64,000 nucleotides of DNA, from NCBI RefSeq assembly GCF_001641695.1, contig NZ_LSEF01000061.1, forward strand, positions 124,001-188,000, read 5' to 3'. The position numbers were made by a program, and so were the translations under genes. This document shows, piece after piece, positions 52,339-60,415 of this stretch. Each line of letters starts with the position of its first letter. Position 1 is the first letter of the stretch. The notes beneath the pieces are model-generated. The model made no database searches and was not told where the DNA came from. It saw only the letters and a list, made by a program, of their open reading frames with translations. Source of the stretch: Bradyrhizobium neotropicale (GTDB lineage Bacteria > Pseudomonadota > Alphaproteobacteria > Rhizobiales > Xanthobacteraceae).

Positions 52339-53792
52339 CCGGTCGCGTCGCAGCCTCTTCCACTGAGGCGGGGGCAGGGCCGCGCGCGGCCGATGCGCTG
52401 GAAACGGTCTGGCTGACCCGCTTCATCGCGGCCGTGGCGCTTCTCGTCGCCGTGGGCCTTGCGATCGATCTCGGCGCCACTAAAAATTTCGGCTGGGACG
52501 CGCACGTGAACTGCGCGGCGGTGGACGCCCATCTCGTGGGCCTCGATCCCTATTTCGTCAAGAACCTGAGGGACACAGAGCTCTCCTATCCCTACCTGCC
52601 GGTCACGCTGGACGCCTTCCGGCCGCTCTGCGCGGGCGGGTTTCTCGTTGGGCATTACAGGAGCATCTATCTCGTCCTCGCCGTGCTCTGTGCGCTTCTG
52701 CTGCCCGGCCTCGGCAACGGCCGTCCGGGCCCGCATGACATCGCGCTCAGAGTGGTTTTCGCGTTCGGCGGTTTCCTCGGCTTCGAATGGATCATGGCGA
52801 CCGGCAATTTTGCCGTGCTGAGTGGTCTGCTCACGGCGACAGCGCTGGCGCTGCTGTTGCGCTCGGCGCGGTCCGAAGGAGAGGGCGCGTTCCTGCCGTT
52901 GCTTGCAGGCGCAGCCGTGCTCGGCCTCGTCACCTCGTTCAAGCTGGTGTTCTTCCCGGTCCTTGCCGCGCTCTATTTCCTGCCGCAGAAGCGGCATCGC
53001 AAGCTGATCCTGATCGCGGTGGCGGCCGCCATGTTCGCCCTGCCGATCCTGATCTCGGCGACGCTTTACGCAAGCCTGTTTCCGAGCTGGCTCAGCGCGA
53101 TCTCGGGCCAGATCCCCGGTCAGCATGCGCCGGGGAACGAGGTCAATCCGTCGCTGCTGTTCCTGGCGCTCACGCTCGCCGACCATTTCGCGCTCGCCGG
53201 CAGCAAGCCGGTCGTCGCCGTGCTCTATGCGTTCGCCGCCGTCACATTCGTGCTCGCGCCGCTCGCCGTATCGGTGTGGCGCATGGTCCGCGCCGAGAAC
53301 CCGTCCGCGAAGGGCTCCCCACTGGCGATGCTCGACCGCTGGCTGATCGATCATCCGGGTATGGCGAAGCGTATCACCGTGCTCGCGATGTACGCGCTCT
53401 ATCTCTGCGCGCCCCGGCTGAAGGAGTATGCCTTCTTCGAGCTGGCGCTCTATGCCGCCGTCCTCGTCGTCGACCTTCCCGCAGCCGCGCTCGCGGCCGT
53501 GCTGACGGTCGCCATCGTCGCACCGACGTTGGCCTCGATCTCCGGCAATGCCTTCATGGGCGGCTTCGGCCAACTCGCAACTGCGCTCGTCTGCTTCTGG
53601 ATCCTGCTGCCGCGCCGGTCTGCGCCGTCAGATCTCGTGGTGCGGGCAGCCGGGGTCGAACCGGCACAGCGCTTGCGCACCGCTGCGCAGGAGCACACCA
53701 GTACTCACGCGCAACACCGTTCGGACACCTCTACTACTTTGCCGATGCCAAAACCTGCTTCGGTTGGAATGCATTATTGTAAACGTGCGTAG
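52335..53792 (+). CDS. GT87/DUF2029-like membrane protein, copy 2, with tRNA-derived C-terminal tail
   Basis: 485 residues, close paralogue of the preceding protein along its whole membrane part (VNCAAVDAHLVGLDPYFVKN, YLCAPRLKEYAFFELALYA). Copy 1 ends about residue 441; this one continues from residue 435 with VVRAAGVEPAQRLRT, translated antisense to a tRNA-Leu 3' fragment (53637-53682), then about 36 residues of unrelated DNA, and ends at 53792, overlapping the haloperoxidase 3' end. The tail is therefore an insertion product. Before insertion the frame would have stopped at TAA 56072-56074 inside the intact tRNA (antisense). Confidence 0.78.
   Translation: MTGRVAASSTEAGAGPRAADALETVWLTRFIAAVALLVAVGLAIDLGATKNFGWDAHVNCAAVDAHLVGLDPYFVKNLRDTELSYPYLPVTLDAFRPLCAGGFLVGHYRSIYLVLAVLCALLLPGLGNGRPGPHDIALRVVFAFGGFLGFEWIMATGNFAVLSGLLTATALALLLRSARSEGEGAFLPLLAGAAVLGLVTSFKLVFFPVLAALYFLPQKRHRKLILIAVAAAMFALPILISATLYASLFPSWLSAISGQIPGQHAPGNEVNPSLLFLALTLADHFALAGSKPVVAVLYAFAAVTFVLAPLAVSVWRMVRAENPSAKGSPLAMLDRWLIDHPGMAKRITVLAMYALYLCAPRLKEYAFFELALYAAVLVVDLPAAALAAVLTVAIVAPTLASISGNAFMGGFGQLATALVCFWILLPRRSAPSDLVVRAAGVEPAQRLRTAAQEHTSTHAQHRSDTSTTLPMPKPASVGMHYCKRA
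53637..53682 (-). repeat. 46-bp copy of the tRNA-Leu 3' end (att-like)
   Basis: Identical base for base to 56018-56063, the CCA end, acceptor strand, T-arm and variable-arm part of tRNA-Leu(UAA). Directly oriented, 2,381 bases apart. This is the pattern left by site-specific integration into a tRNA gene. Confidence 0.93.
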
Positions 53793-55527
53793 CAATCTGG
53801 TTGCCCATCGCGATGCCGACATCAGCATCAAACTGCCAGTGAATGCCTAGGTAGATGCGGCTCCGACCGTTCTCCTTCTCTGCTTCGGCAAACGATTTGA
53901 ACGTCTTCTTGATCAGCGGTCGCGGAGTTGTGTCTCCCGGACCAAAATTGCGGCCGTTGTATTCGTCGGAAATAAATTCAAACCGCTCATTGCTGCCGTT
54001 CGTGGCCCAGTAAGCACGCAAGGCCTGGAACAGTGCTCCACCAAACACCGCGTGACCAGAAGGGAAAGCGGGAAACGGTGGGGTCAGGTTGCGGCCATCC
54101 GTAGCGCCGTTTGAGACCGGTGCACCGAGGGGAGTCCAGTGTTGGTCGACGATACCTTCCGGGCTGCTGTCTGCTGCAACTGCTCGGATGTAGGTGACCG
54201 GGCGAGCAAGCCTGAAGGCAAACTTGGCGTCCCAGGCGGAAATGCCGGCGTCGGCCATTGCGACGTTCACAAGTGCGAGCAGCCTTGCCATGTCGGCGAC
54301 CTTCCTGACTGGCTTTTCGTGCAGGGCAATGGAGGTTGTGACCTCGTTGTAAAGCCGGGGTGGGGCGCAAAGCAGAGCGGTGGCATCATAGGCCCAAAAA
54401 TTGCCGATCACCGTCTGGTCGTTGTTGCGCGTTGTCGGAGTGGTGTAGCGGGGCGCCACTAGGTTCGGGCGAGAGTCTCCACCGAACTTCTTCACGTCTT
54501 TGTAGGCATTGATGAACTGGGCGGAGGTCTTGCTCGGCTCCCTGCTTGGTCGGAAAGAATCCGCCGCGCGCATCACGAACGGCTTCACGTGCATCCAGTT
54601 GCCGCCCAGGGCCAAGCCATTGAGCGGATGGAAAGGCTCGGGCTGCCAGCGGGTCGCGTCACCTGCTGGGAATTGGCTGGCGTTTGGCTCTGGTTCAGAC
54701 GATCCATCGCTGAAGGTCGAGACCTTCGTCTTCTGGGTAGCGGCCTCGTCATACCCGCGATCGTCAAGAACCGCCTTGGCTGCTGCCTTTCCCAGGTCGT
54801 AGCCAAGTTTGTGCGTCGCGTCGAACTTGGTGGGATCCGTGCCAATGCCGAAGCTCTGGAAGGAGAGAGATTGGGCAAGGTCAACAAAATCGGCCTTGCG
54901 CGGGTACAGGGCGACCAACACGTCATGGGCTGCTTGGGTGATCGCCGTGTCGACATGGACGGACGTCGATGTGAGCTTCGCGCGAGTAATGTCCGGATAG
55001 GTTTTCTTGAGCGCCGCAACGATCTTGTCCTGCAAGTCGTGGTAGCTCTCGTATTTGTCGTCCACGGCATTGACCGCCTCGAACATGGCAAGGTGGACCA
55101 TTGCCAAGACGCGGCTGGTTCTGTGCGGGCCAAACTGCTCATGCCCGTTTTGGTCTGGGCTCGCCAGCAGGGTGTGGTCAATCGCGGTCATGTCCAGGGA
55201 ATGCAGATTCCAGAGGAGCAGGGTCCCCAGTTCGGGAGCCTGAGACTTCATCGCCTTTATGCCCGGATCGTTCTGGAGGTACTGCTTGTAGGCTTCGGGC
55301 GTTGACCCCGGTAGCGCGGAGCGCTTGGTCTGGGCTTCTAGAAGGAAATCAAGCTCCTTCTGCGCGGCTTGGCTTTTGGCCGCACGCGCGGGATCGAGCC
55401 GGTAAACGTCCGCAAGCGACTTCCGCTGGTCTTCAGAGAGCGAGGATTGAGCGGTAGCCAAACAGGTGAGCGAAATGAGCGAAAGAATGGTCGCTCCGAG
55501 GAGGCGACCCCTGTGGGCGATGAGCAT
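53734..55527 (-). CDS. vanadium-dependent haloperoxidase/PAP2-like secreted enzyme
   Basis: 597 residues from ATG 55527, with GGAG 7 bases before; a start 8 codons upstream has no such site. A signal peptide (LLGATILSLISLTCLATA) predicts export. The three vanadate-pocket motifs are intact: KFAFRLARPVTYIRA (Lys about 435, Arg about 442), PAFPSGHAVFGG (about 487-495, with the acid-base His) and SRIYLGIHWQFDADVG (Arg about 557, His about 563). Such enzymes oxidise halides with H2O2 or act as acid phosphatases; halide preference cannot be read. It is the only gene of a tRNA-bounded insertion. Confidence 0.88.
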   Translation of the reverse strand: MLIAHRGRLLGATILSLISLTCLATAQSSLSEDQRKSLADVYRLDPARAAKSQAAQKELDFLLEAQTKRSALPGSTPEAYKQYLQNDPGIKAMKSQAPELGTLLLWNLHSLDMTAIDHTLLASPDQNGHEQFGPHRTSRVLAMVHLAMFEAVNAVDDKYESYHDLQDKIVAALKKTYPDITRAKLTSTSVHVDTAITQAAHDVLVALYPRKADFVDLAQSLSFQSFGIGTDPTKFDATHKLGYDLGKAAAKAVLDDRGYDEAATQKTKVSTFSDGSSEPEPNASQFPAGDATRWQPEPFHPLNGLALGGNWMHVKPFVMRAADSFRPSREPSKTSAQFINAYKDVKKFGGDSRPNLVAPRYTTPTTRNNDQTVIGNFWAYDATALLCAPPRLYNEVTTSIALHEKPVRKVADMARLLALVNVAMADAGISAWDAKFAFRLARPVTYIRAVAADSSPEGIVDQHWTPLGAPVSNGATDGRNLTPPFPAFPSGHAVFGGALFQALRAYWATNGSNERFEFISDEYNGRNFGPGDTTPRPLIKKTFKSFAEAEKENGRSRIYLGIHWQFDADVGIAMGNQIATHVYNNAFQPKQVLASAK

Positions 55528-56017
55528 GAGAATTCTCCAATGAAAAAGCACTCGTTCAAATCGGCGACAAAGCCCGCAACTTGAACGTCATAGAAGTAAA
55601 AAATACAGTGGGAGGATGATTCTAGTTGAGGTTGCCGTTTGTCAATACCTTTTCCCAAACCATTCGCACGGAATGACCGAGAAGCTCGTTGCTGTAGGAG
55701 CCAGTCACCCGATCACGGCCTGACGGGACAGGGAACGGAGGGTAAGCGGCGGGGGCAGGCTCCGACTGAGGGACCGGAATTTACGGTGACAGTGCTGGAC
55801 TGCACTGGAATCCGATTAGCGGCTGATCTTCCCGACGTTCGACGTTTGGCTACAATGCGAGTCGGTTCGATGCTGCCGAAAGTCAGGGCTGGTGGCTGCG
55901 CCTCTCCGGCGGGCGCGCAGTCGCGGTAGAGGCGGCTGTCCTGCGGCGGACCAGCCGCGGCCGCGTTGCGACGAAATAGTGGTCATGTGCGTTGTCGCGA
56001 AACGACCACGATAACCG
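55528..56017. other. island flank without supported gene
   Basis: 490 bases between the haloperoxidase start and the tRNA repeat. The part 55560-55640 is AT-rich (AAAAAATACAGTGGG) and probably contains the haloperoxidase promoter. Open frames here are short and unconvincing. No integrase remnant is recognisable. Confidence 0.55.
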
Positions 56018-56063
56018 GTGGTGCGGGCAGCCGGGGTCGAACCGGCACAGCGCTTGCGCACCG
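56018..56063 (-). repeat. tRNA-Leu 3' end, second copy of the 46-bp direct repeat
   Basis: Same 46 bases as 53637-53682, here as part of the intact tRNA gene. Marks the other edge of the inserted segment. Confidence 0.93.
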
Positions 56064-56107
56064 AGGGATTTTAAGTCCCTTGCGTCTACCAATTCCGCCA
56101 TGCCCGC
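56019..56107 (-). tRNA. tRNA-Leu (anticodon UAA)
   Basis: Read on the minus strand: acceptor GCGGGC (56107-56102) pairs with GCCCGC near the 3' end, followed by A and an encoded CCA (56021-56019). The D-arm holds GGCGGAATTGGTAGACGC, the anticodon arm GGGACTTAAAATCCC with anticodon TAA, a long type II variable arm (GGTGCGCAAGCGCTGT), and T-arm GCCGGTTCGACCCCGGC. All arms close, so it is functional. Its 3' end served as insertion site. Confidence 0.97.
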
Positions 56108-56281
56108 TTGATCCAACGAGATCAAACACTTAAGTCCCTGTCCGGCCGTCTGGAATTGGCGTATCGCATGGCCGGGTGGGTGGTTCTTCCTTAAGCGAGG
56201 TGGCCGCGCAAGGCAAAGCCTCAATCCGGACATCTGTTGTTGCTTTAGGCATTCTCAATCCAAGGGGACTATTCATCCGGC

Positions 56282-56707
56282 ATGTCTGCTTCGCTCCCAA
56301 ATCGCCTGCGCGCCTGCGTCGCGCTCGCCGCGCTGCTCGCGGCCGGCCTCGCGCTGGCCGGCTGCGCCGGCATGAGCGACACGGTCTCTCCGGCCTTCGC
56401 CGACCCCGGCAAGTACGAATTGTATGATTGCAAGCAGCTCGAGACCGAGCGGAAATCGCTCGCGCGTCGTGCCGCCGAATTGCAGGGGCTGATGAACAAG
56501 GCGGAGACCGGCGCCGGCGGCGCGGTCGTGTCCGAGCTCGCCTATCGCAACGACTACATCGCCGTGCGCGGCCAGTCGCATTTTGCGGAGGAGGCCTGGC
56601 AACGCAGCAAGTGCCGGGAAACGCCGCCGGACGCCACGCCGACCCCGTCTGGTCCGCAGCGGCCCGTCATCAAGCCCGCTCCGAACCGCAATAGCGCGGT
56701 TCGCTGA
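56282..56707 (+). CDS. small lipoprotein, unknown function
   Basis: 141 residues. N-terminal RLRACVALAALLAAGLALAGC ends in a lipobox (ALAGC), so the Cys near residue 27 should be lipidated. The mature part has YELYDCKQLETERKSLARRA, a helical/coiled-coil-like stretch, a second Cys pair partner in RSKCRETPP, and a Pro-rich tail. This layout is common in rhizobia (often named twin-arginine pathway signal or lipoprotein) without known role. Weak AAGGGG Shine-Dalgarno about 20 bases upstream. Confidence 0.75.
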   Translation: MSASLPNRLRACVALAALLAAGLALAGCAGMSDTVSPAFADPGKYELYDCKQLETERKSLARRAAELQGLMNKAETGAGGAVVSELAYRNDYIAVRGQSHFAEEAWQRSKCRETPPDATPTPSGPQRPVIKPAPNRNSAVR

Positions 56708-56729
56708 GACGCGGCGGCGCGCGCCGTCC

Positions 56730-57932
56730 TCAGGGACGCCAGCCGTAGATCCAGTCCTGACGCGCCAGCATGCGCTCCGGCCCGAGCGCGCGGATCGCAA
56801 GATCGCGCGCGATCGCGAGCGGGCCGGTGAAATGATAGATCCGGCCCTGCTGCCGCGCGGTCCGTTGCACCTTCTGGACGCGGGCCTGGCGCGCCCGCCC
56901 GTAACTCTTCAGCGCCGCGGCGACGCCGGCCGCGCTCTCGGTGGTATCGCCAGTCAAATGCCGGGCGAGCACGGCGGCATCCTCGATCGCCATGCCGGCG
57001 CCCTGGGCCGCGAACGGCAGCATCGCGTGCACGGCGTCGCCGAGCAGCGCAATCGGGCCTTTGCTCCAGCCGCAGCCCTCGGGCACGCCGAACAGCGCCC
57101 ATTTGCGCCAGCTATCGACCGCGCCGAGCATCATCCGCGCAGACGACGGCCAGCGTGACCCGGCGAAGGCATCCATCACCTCGAGCGGATCGCCGGGCGT
57201 GCTCCAGCCCGGCCTGTTCCACGTTCCCGGCAGCACGGCGACCACGTTGATCTGACGTCCGCCGGCGATCGGATAGGCGACGAGGTGGGCATTCGGGCCC
57301 ATCCAAAGCTGAACCCGGCGCGCGGTGTACTCCCTGGGGAGCTGCGTCGCCTCGAAGGTGCCGCGCCAGGCGATCAGCCCGGAGAAGCGCGGCTGGACCT
57401 CGGGAAACAGCTGCTTGCGCACCGTCGACCAGACGCCGTCGGCCCCGATCAGCGCGCTCGCCAGATCGCTGCGGCGGATCGTGCCGCTGCGATGGACGAT
57501 GGTCAGTCCCTTGGCGTGGGGCGCCACGTCCTCGAAGGTCGCGCCCAGCTTCAGCTCGATATCCGGATGCTCGGAGACCGCTCCGGCGAGGGCCGATTGC
57601 AGATCGGCACGGTGCACCACCCAATAGGGGGCGCCGGCGCGCGCCGAGGCAACTGCGCCAAGCGGCATGCGCAGCAATTCGCCGCCGGCGCGCGCGCTCA
57701 TGATGCAGACCGCCTCCGGGGTCACGGCGCGCGGCTTCAGGCGATCCTCAAGGCCGAGTTCGACCAGCACGCGGCTCGCATTGGGTGAGAGCTGCAGGCC
57801 GGCGCCGACTTCTTCGAGCCGCTCGGTCTTTTCCAGCACGACAACGCGGAAGCCCCTGGCCGCGAGCGCAAGCGCTGCGGTCAATCCTCCGATTCCGGCT
57901 CCGGCAATGACAATTGTTCGGGAAAGGGCCAC
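56730..57932 (-). CDS. FAD-dependent aromatic monooxygenase (salicylate hydroxylase-like)
   Basis: 400 residues. The dinucleotide fold starts IVIAGAGIGGLTAALALAAR (GxGxxG), then VVLEKTERLEEVGAGLQLSP, the DG motif ALIGADGVWSTVR and the GD motif GPIALLGDAVHAMLPFAAQGAG. These form a complete class A flavoprotein hydroxylase. It hydroxylates an aromatic acid or similar with NAD(P)H and oxygen. It follows a zf-CHCC protein gene by 18 bases, so they are one operon. Confidence 0.92.
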   Translation of the reverse strand: MALSRTIVIAGAGIGGLTAALALAARGFRVVVLEKTERLEEVGAGLQLSPNASRVLVELGLEDRLKPRAVTPEAVCIMSARAGGELLRMPLGAVASARAGAPYWVVHRADLQSALAGAVSEHPDIELKLGATFEDVAPHAKGLTIVHRSGTIRRSDLASALIGADGVWSTVRKQLFPEVQPRFSGLIAWRGTFEATQLPREYTARRVQLWMGPNAHLVAYPIAGGRQINVVAVLPGTWNRPGWSTPGDPLEVMDAFAGSRWPSSARMMLGAVDSWRKWALFGVPEGCGWSKGPIALLGDAVHAMLPFAAQGAGMAIEDAAVLARHLTGDTTESAAGVAAALKSYGRARQARVQKVQRTARQQGRIYHFTGPLAIARDLAIRALGPERMLARQDWIYGWRP

Positions 57933-57950
57933 CCTGACCGATGAGACCGG

Positions 57951-58196
57951 TCAGGCCACCCTGTCCTTCAGGACGCATTCCGGCGGGCGGGCCTCGCCGG
58001 CCTTCAGGTCGGTCGCGAGGCGGTACAGCGTCGAGCAATACGGGCAGATGATCTCGTTGTCGTTGCCGAGGTCGAGGAAGACGTGCGGATGATCGAACGG
58101 AGGGTTGGCGCCCACGCACATGAACTCTTGCGAGCCGATCTCGATGACGGGGACGCCGGCATCGTTATGGAAGTGCGGGACGACATGGTCGGACAT
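57951..58196 (-). CDS. zinc-finger (zf-CHCC) domain protein
   Basis: 81 residues. EFMCVGANPPFDHPHVFLDLG and NEIICPYCSTLYRL give the Cys...His...Cys-x2-Cys zinc set of the zf-CHCC family, related to the NDUFS6 subunit of complex I. In rhizobia such small proteins are encoded alone or beside oxidoreductases. First gene of the unit with the FAD monooxygenase. Confidence 0.9.
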   Translation of the reverse strand: MSDHVVPHFHNDAGVPVIEIGSQEFMCVGANPPFDHPHVFLDLGNDNEIICPYCSTLYRLATDLKAGEARPPECVLKDRVA

Positions 58197-58351
58197 CGTA
58201 GTTCATCCTGGAGTGGCAACGGTCGCGGACACAATCACTGGTGACGCAGCGTCTTTGAACGCGGCGGACCATACTGGGGGGTGCAGATGATTGCTAGTCC
58301 AGCGGAACCGAATGTTCGCAACTACCCCATGCTCATTTGCTCATGCAAATT

Positions 58352-58406
58352 CGACACAATCTTGTCGCCCCGGAGAAGCCCTTCTTTCGTCGGGGACGTT
58401 GTGTCG
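58352..58406 (+). promoter_or_regulatory. three-tier imperfect stem-loop upstream of 58487
   Basis: CGACACAA (58352-58359) pairs with TTGTGTCG (58399-58406); inside, CCCCG pairs with CGGGG and AGAAG with CTTCT around CC. Unpaired stretches are asymmetrical. It lies about 80 bases before the next ATG and may be a leader structure or a decayed palindromic repeat. Confidence 0.4.
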
Positions 58407-58486
58407 CAAATCTGGCATACTATTTCTGTGGACGGGCACAATTCCGACGAAAGACGAACGATCAGGCGAGCGATCAGGCTGTGCGC

Positions 58487-59623
58487 ATGAGGTGGCTACG
58501 AATCAGCACTGCTTTGACCGGCATCGCGGCGTGCGGCTTCATGCTCGCGCAGGTGGCGCCGCATGCCCGCGAGGCCGGCGCGATTCTGGCCGCCCAGGAC
58601 GATCCGGCCGTGCTGTCCGAACTCAAGCTCAACGAGCTTCTGCGGCAGAACGACCGCCTGGTGCAGGACAACATCGAAGCCGCGCTCGCAGCCGGCGACG
58701 CCGATCTTGCCAATAGCTTCGTCGAGCTGGCGCGGGACCGCAACATCGCGCTCTCCGACGACGTCCTGAACCGGGTGAGCGACGCAGTCAGGGACGAGAG
58801 TTCCACCACGCATTTCGCAAAACGGTTTGCAACCGGCCTCGTCACCGGCAGCGCCGACGATGTCGCGAGCCTGTCGGGGACGGTGGCCGGCGATCTCCTC
58901 GTGATCGGCGACATCAGGGACGTCGTGCGCGAGGGCAAGCACCTCGCCATGGGCGAGGAGACCGATCGTCTCGTGCTCGGGCTCGCCGCCGCGGGCCTTG
59001 CCGTGACGGCCGCGACCTACGTGTCTGTCGGCGGAGTGGCGCCGGTGCGCGCCGGGCTGACGCTGGTCAAGGATGCCCGCAAGGTGAGGCGGCTCGGCGA
59101 AGGGCTCGCCGCATGGGCCGGCCGGTCCGCGCGCGAAGTCGTCGACACGCCGATGCTCCAAAACGCTGTCGCTTCCGGCTCGGTGCTGCGACCGGGCGAG
59201 ACCGTGAGCGCGATCAAGGCCGCGTTCCGCGCCGAGAAGGCCGGGGCGCTGGTCCGGCTCGGCAAGGACGTCACGCGCGTTGCCGAAAAGACCGGCGCGC
59301 GCGGCGCCATGGACAGCTTGCGCATCGCCGAAGGCCCGAAGGATGTGGCGCGCGCGGCGCGCCTTGCGGAAGCGCAAGGCGGCAAGACGCGCGCGATCAT
59401 GAAGCTGCTCGGCCGCGGCGCACTGCTGCTCGCCGGCGGCGCGTTCGATCTCGCACTCTGGCTGTTCGGCGCGGCAATGACGTTGTTTGGGCTGTTGTCC
59501 TCGATCAAGGCGACGACGGAGCGTCTGACCCAGGCCTGGTGCGATCGCAGGCGGGCGCGGAGGTTGCGCCAGGCGCAGGCCGCCGCGGAGACAGCTCTAG
59601 CGAGCACGGCCCTCAAGGCCTAA
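58487..59623 (+). CDS. membrane-associated hypothetical protein
   Basis: 378 residues from ATG 58487. A hydrophobic N-terminal helix (LRISTALTGIAACGFMLAQV), a soluble helical region of about 120 residues with repeated Leu/Ala heptad-like text, a hydrophobic pair in the middle (LVLGLAAAGLAVTAATYVSV) and another near the end (LLLAGGAFDLALWLFGAAM), followed by a basic tail (CDRRRARRLRQAQ). I do not recognise it. It is 36 bases upstream of an alpha/beta hydrolase gene. Confidence 0.7.
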   Translation: MRWLRISTALTGIAACGFMLAQVAPHAREAGAILAAQDDPAVLSELKLNELLRQNDRLVQDNIEAALAAGDADLANSFVELARDRNIALSDDVLNRVSDAVRDESSTTHFAKRFATGLVTGSADDVASLSGTVAGDLLVIGDIRDVVREGKHLAMGEETDRLVLGLAAAGLAVTAATYVSVGGVAPVRAGLTLVKDARKVRRLGEGLAAWAGRSAREVVDTPMLQNAVASGSVLRPGETVSAIKAAFRAEKAGALVRLGKDVTRVAEKTGARGAMDSLRIAEGPKDVARAARLAEAQGGKTRAIMKLLGRGALLLAGGAFDLALWLFGAAMTLFGLLSSIKATTERLTQAWCDRRRARRLRQAQAAAETALASTALKA

Positions 59624-59659
59624 GATCAATCTTATCCCCCACAAGACGCGGAATATGCG

Positions 59660-60415
59660 ATGCCGAGCTTCCACAACGGCGCAGTCGAAATTGCCTATCT
59701 CGACGAAGGCGAGGGCGATCCGATCTTCCTGCTGCACGGCTTTGCCTCGAGCAAGAACGTGAATTGGGTCTATCCGACCTGGGTCTCCGAGCTGCGCAAG
59801 AACGGCCGCCGCGTGATCGCGCTCGACAATCGCGGCCATGGCGAAAGCGCTAAGCTCTACGAACCCGCGCAATATTCGATACCGACCATGGCCGGCGACG
59901 TGCTCGCGCTGATGGATCATCTCGCCATCCCGCAGGCCGACATCATGGGCTACTCGATGGGTGGGCGGATGACGGCCTGGCTCGGGCTCAACGAGCCGCA
60001 GCGGCTGCGTTCGGCGATCCTCGGCGGCATCGGCATCGGCGGCCTGATCGAGGGCACCGGGCCCGGCGAGAACGTGGCCAAGGCGCTGGAGGCGGCCTTG
60101 CTTGACGACGTCACCGACCCTGTGGGGCGTACCTTCCGCGCCTTCGCCGATCAGACCCGCTCCGACCGGCGGGCGCTCGCCGCCTGCCTGCGCGGCACTC
60201 GCGAGCTCATGACCAGGGACGAAGCCGCGCGGATCGATGTGCCCGTGCTGATCGCGGTCGGCAGCAATGACGAGGTCGCAGGCTCGGCCAGCGCGCTCGG
60301 CGCGATCATCGCCGGCTCGGAAGTGCTCGACATTCCGAACCGCGATCACATGCGCGCGGTCGGCGACAAGGTCTACAAGACCGGCGTGCTCGATTTCCTC
60401 TCACGCCGCGGCTGA
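59660..60415 (+). CDS. alpha/beta-fold hydrolase
   Basis: 251 residues. Compact family V-type hydrolase: FLLHGFASSKNVNW oxyanion loop, ALDNRGHGES, nucleophile Ser in ADIMGYSMGGRMTAWLG, Asp in VLIAVGSNDEVAG and His in IPNRDHMRAV. No lid domain of note. Substrate unknown. Its 3' end overlaps the convergent membrane-protein gene by 15 bases, so the two mRNAs are partly antisense. Confidence 0.9.
   Translation: MPSFHNGAVEIAYLDEGEGDPIFLLHGFASSKNVNWVYPTWVSELRKNGRRVIALDNRGHGESAKLYEPAQYSIPTMAGDVLALMDHLAIPQADIMGYSMGGRMTAWLGLNEPQRLRSAILGGIGIGGLIEGTGPGENVAKALEAALLDDVTDPVGRTFRAFADQTRSDRRALAACLRGTRELMTRDEAARIDVPVLIAVGSNDEVAGSASALGAIIAGSEVLDIPNRDHMRAVGDKVYKTGVLDFLSRRG

Larger units (their letters stand above)
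53637..56063. mobile_element. mini-island inserted at tRNA-Leu(UAA)
   Basis: Bounded by the two 46-bp direct repeats. It contains one complete gene (vanadium haloperoxidase) plus about 490 bases of AT-richer, featureless DNA and no integrase. The base composition and codon choice of the gene look less GC-rich than its neighbours. It is either a remnant of a larger island that lost its integrase or an element mobilised in trans. Confidence 0.75.

Noticed and set aside
52125..53573. 482-codon minus-strand frame opposite the GT87-like genes
   Set aside because: Gln/Arg/Glu-rich shadow spanning two real genes.
53637..56063. Integrase or transposase gene in the tRNA-Leu island
   Set aside because: The only long frame is the haloperoxidase; the remaining 490 bases show no recombinase motif.
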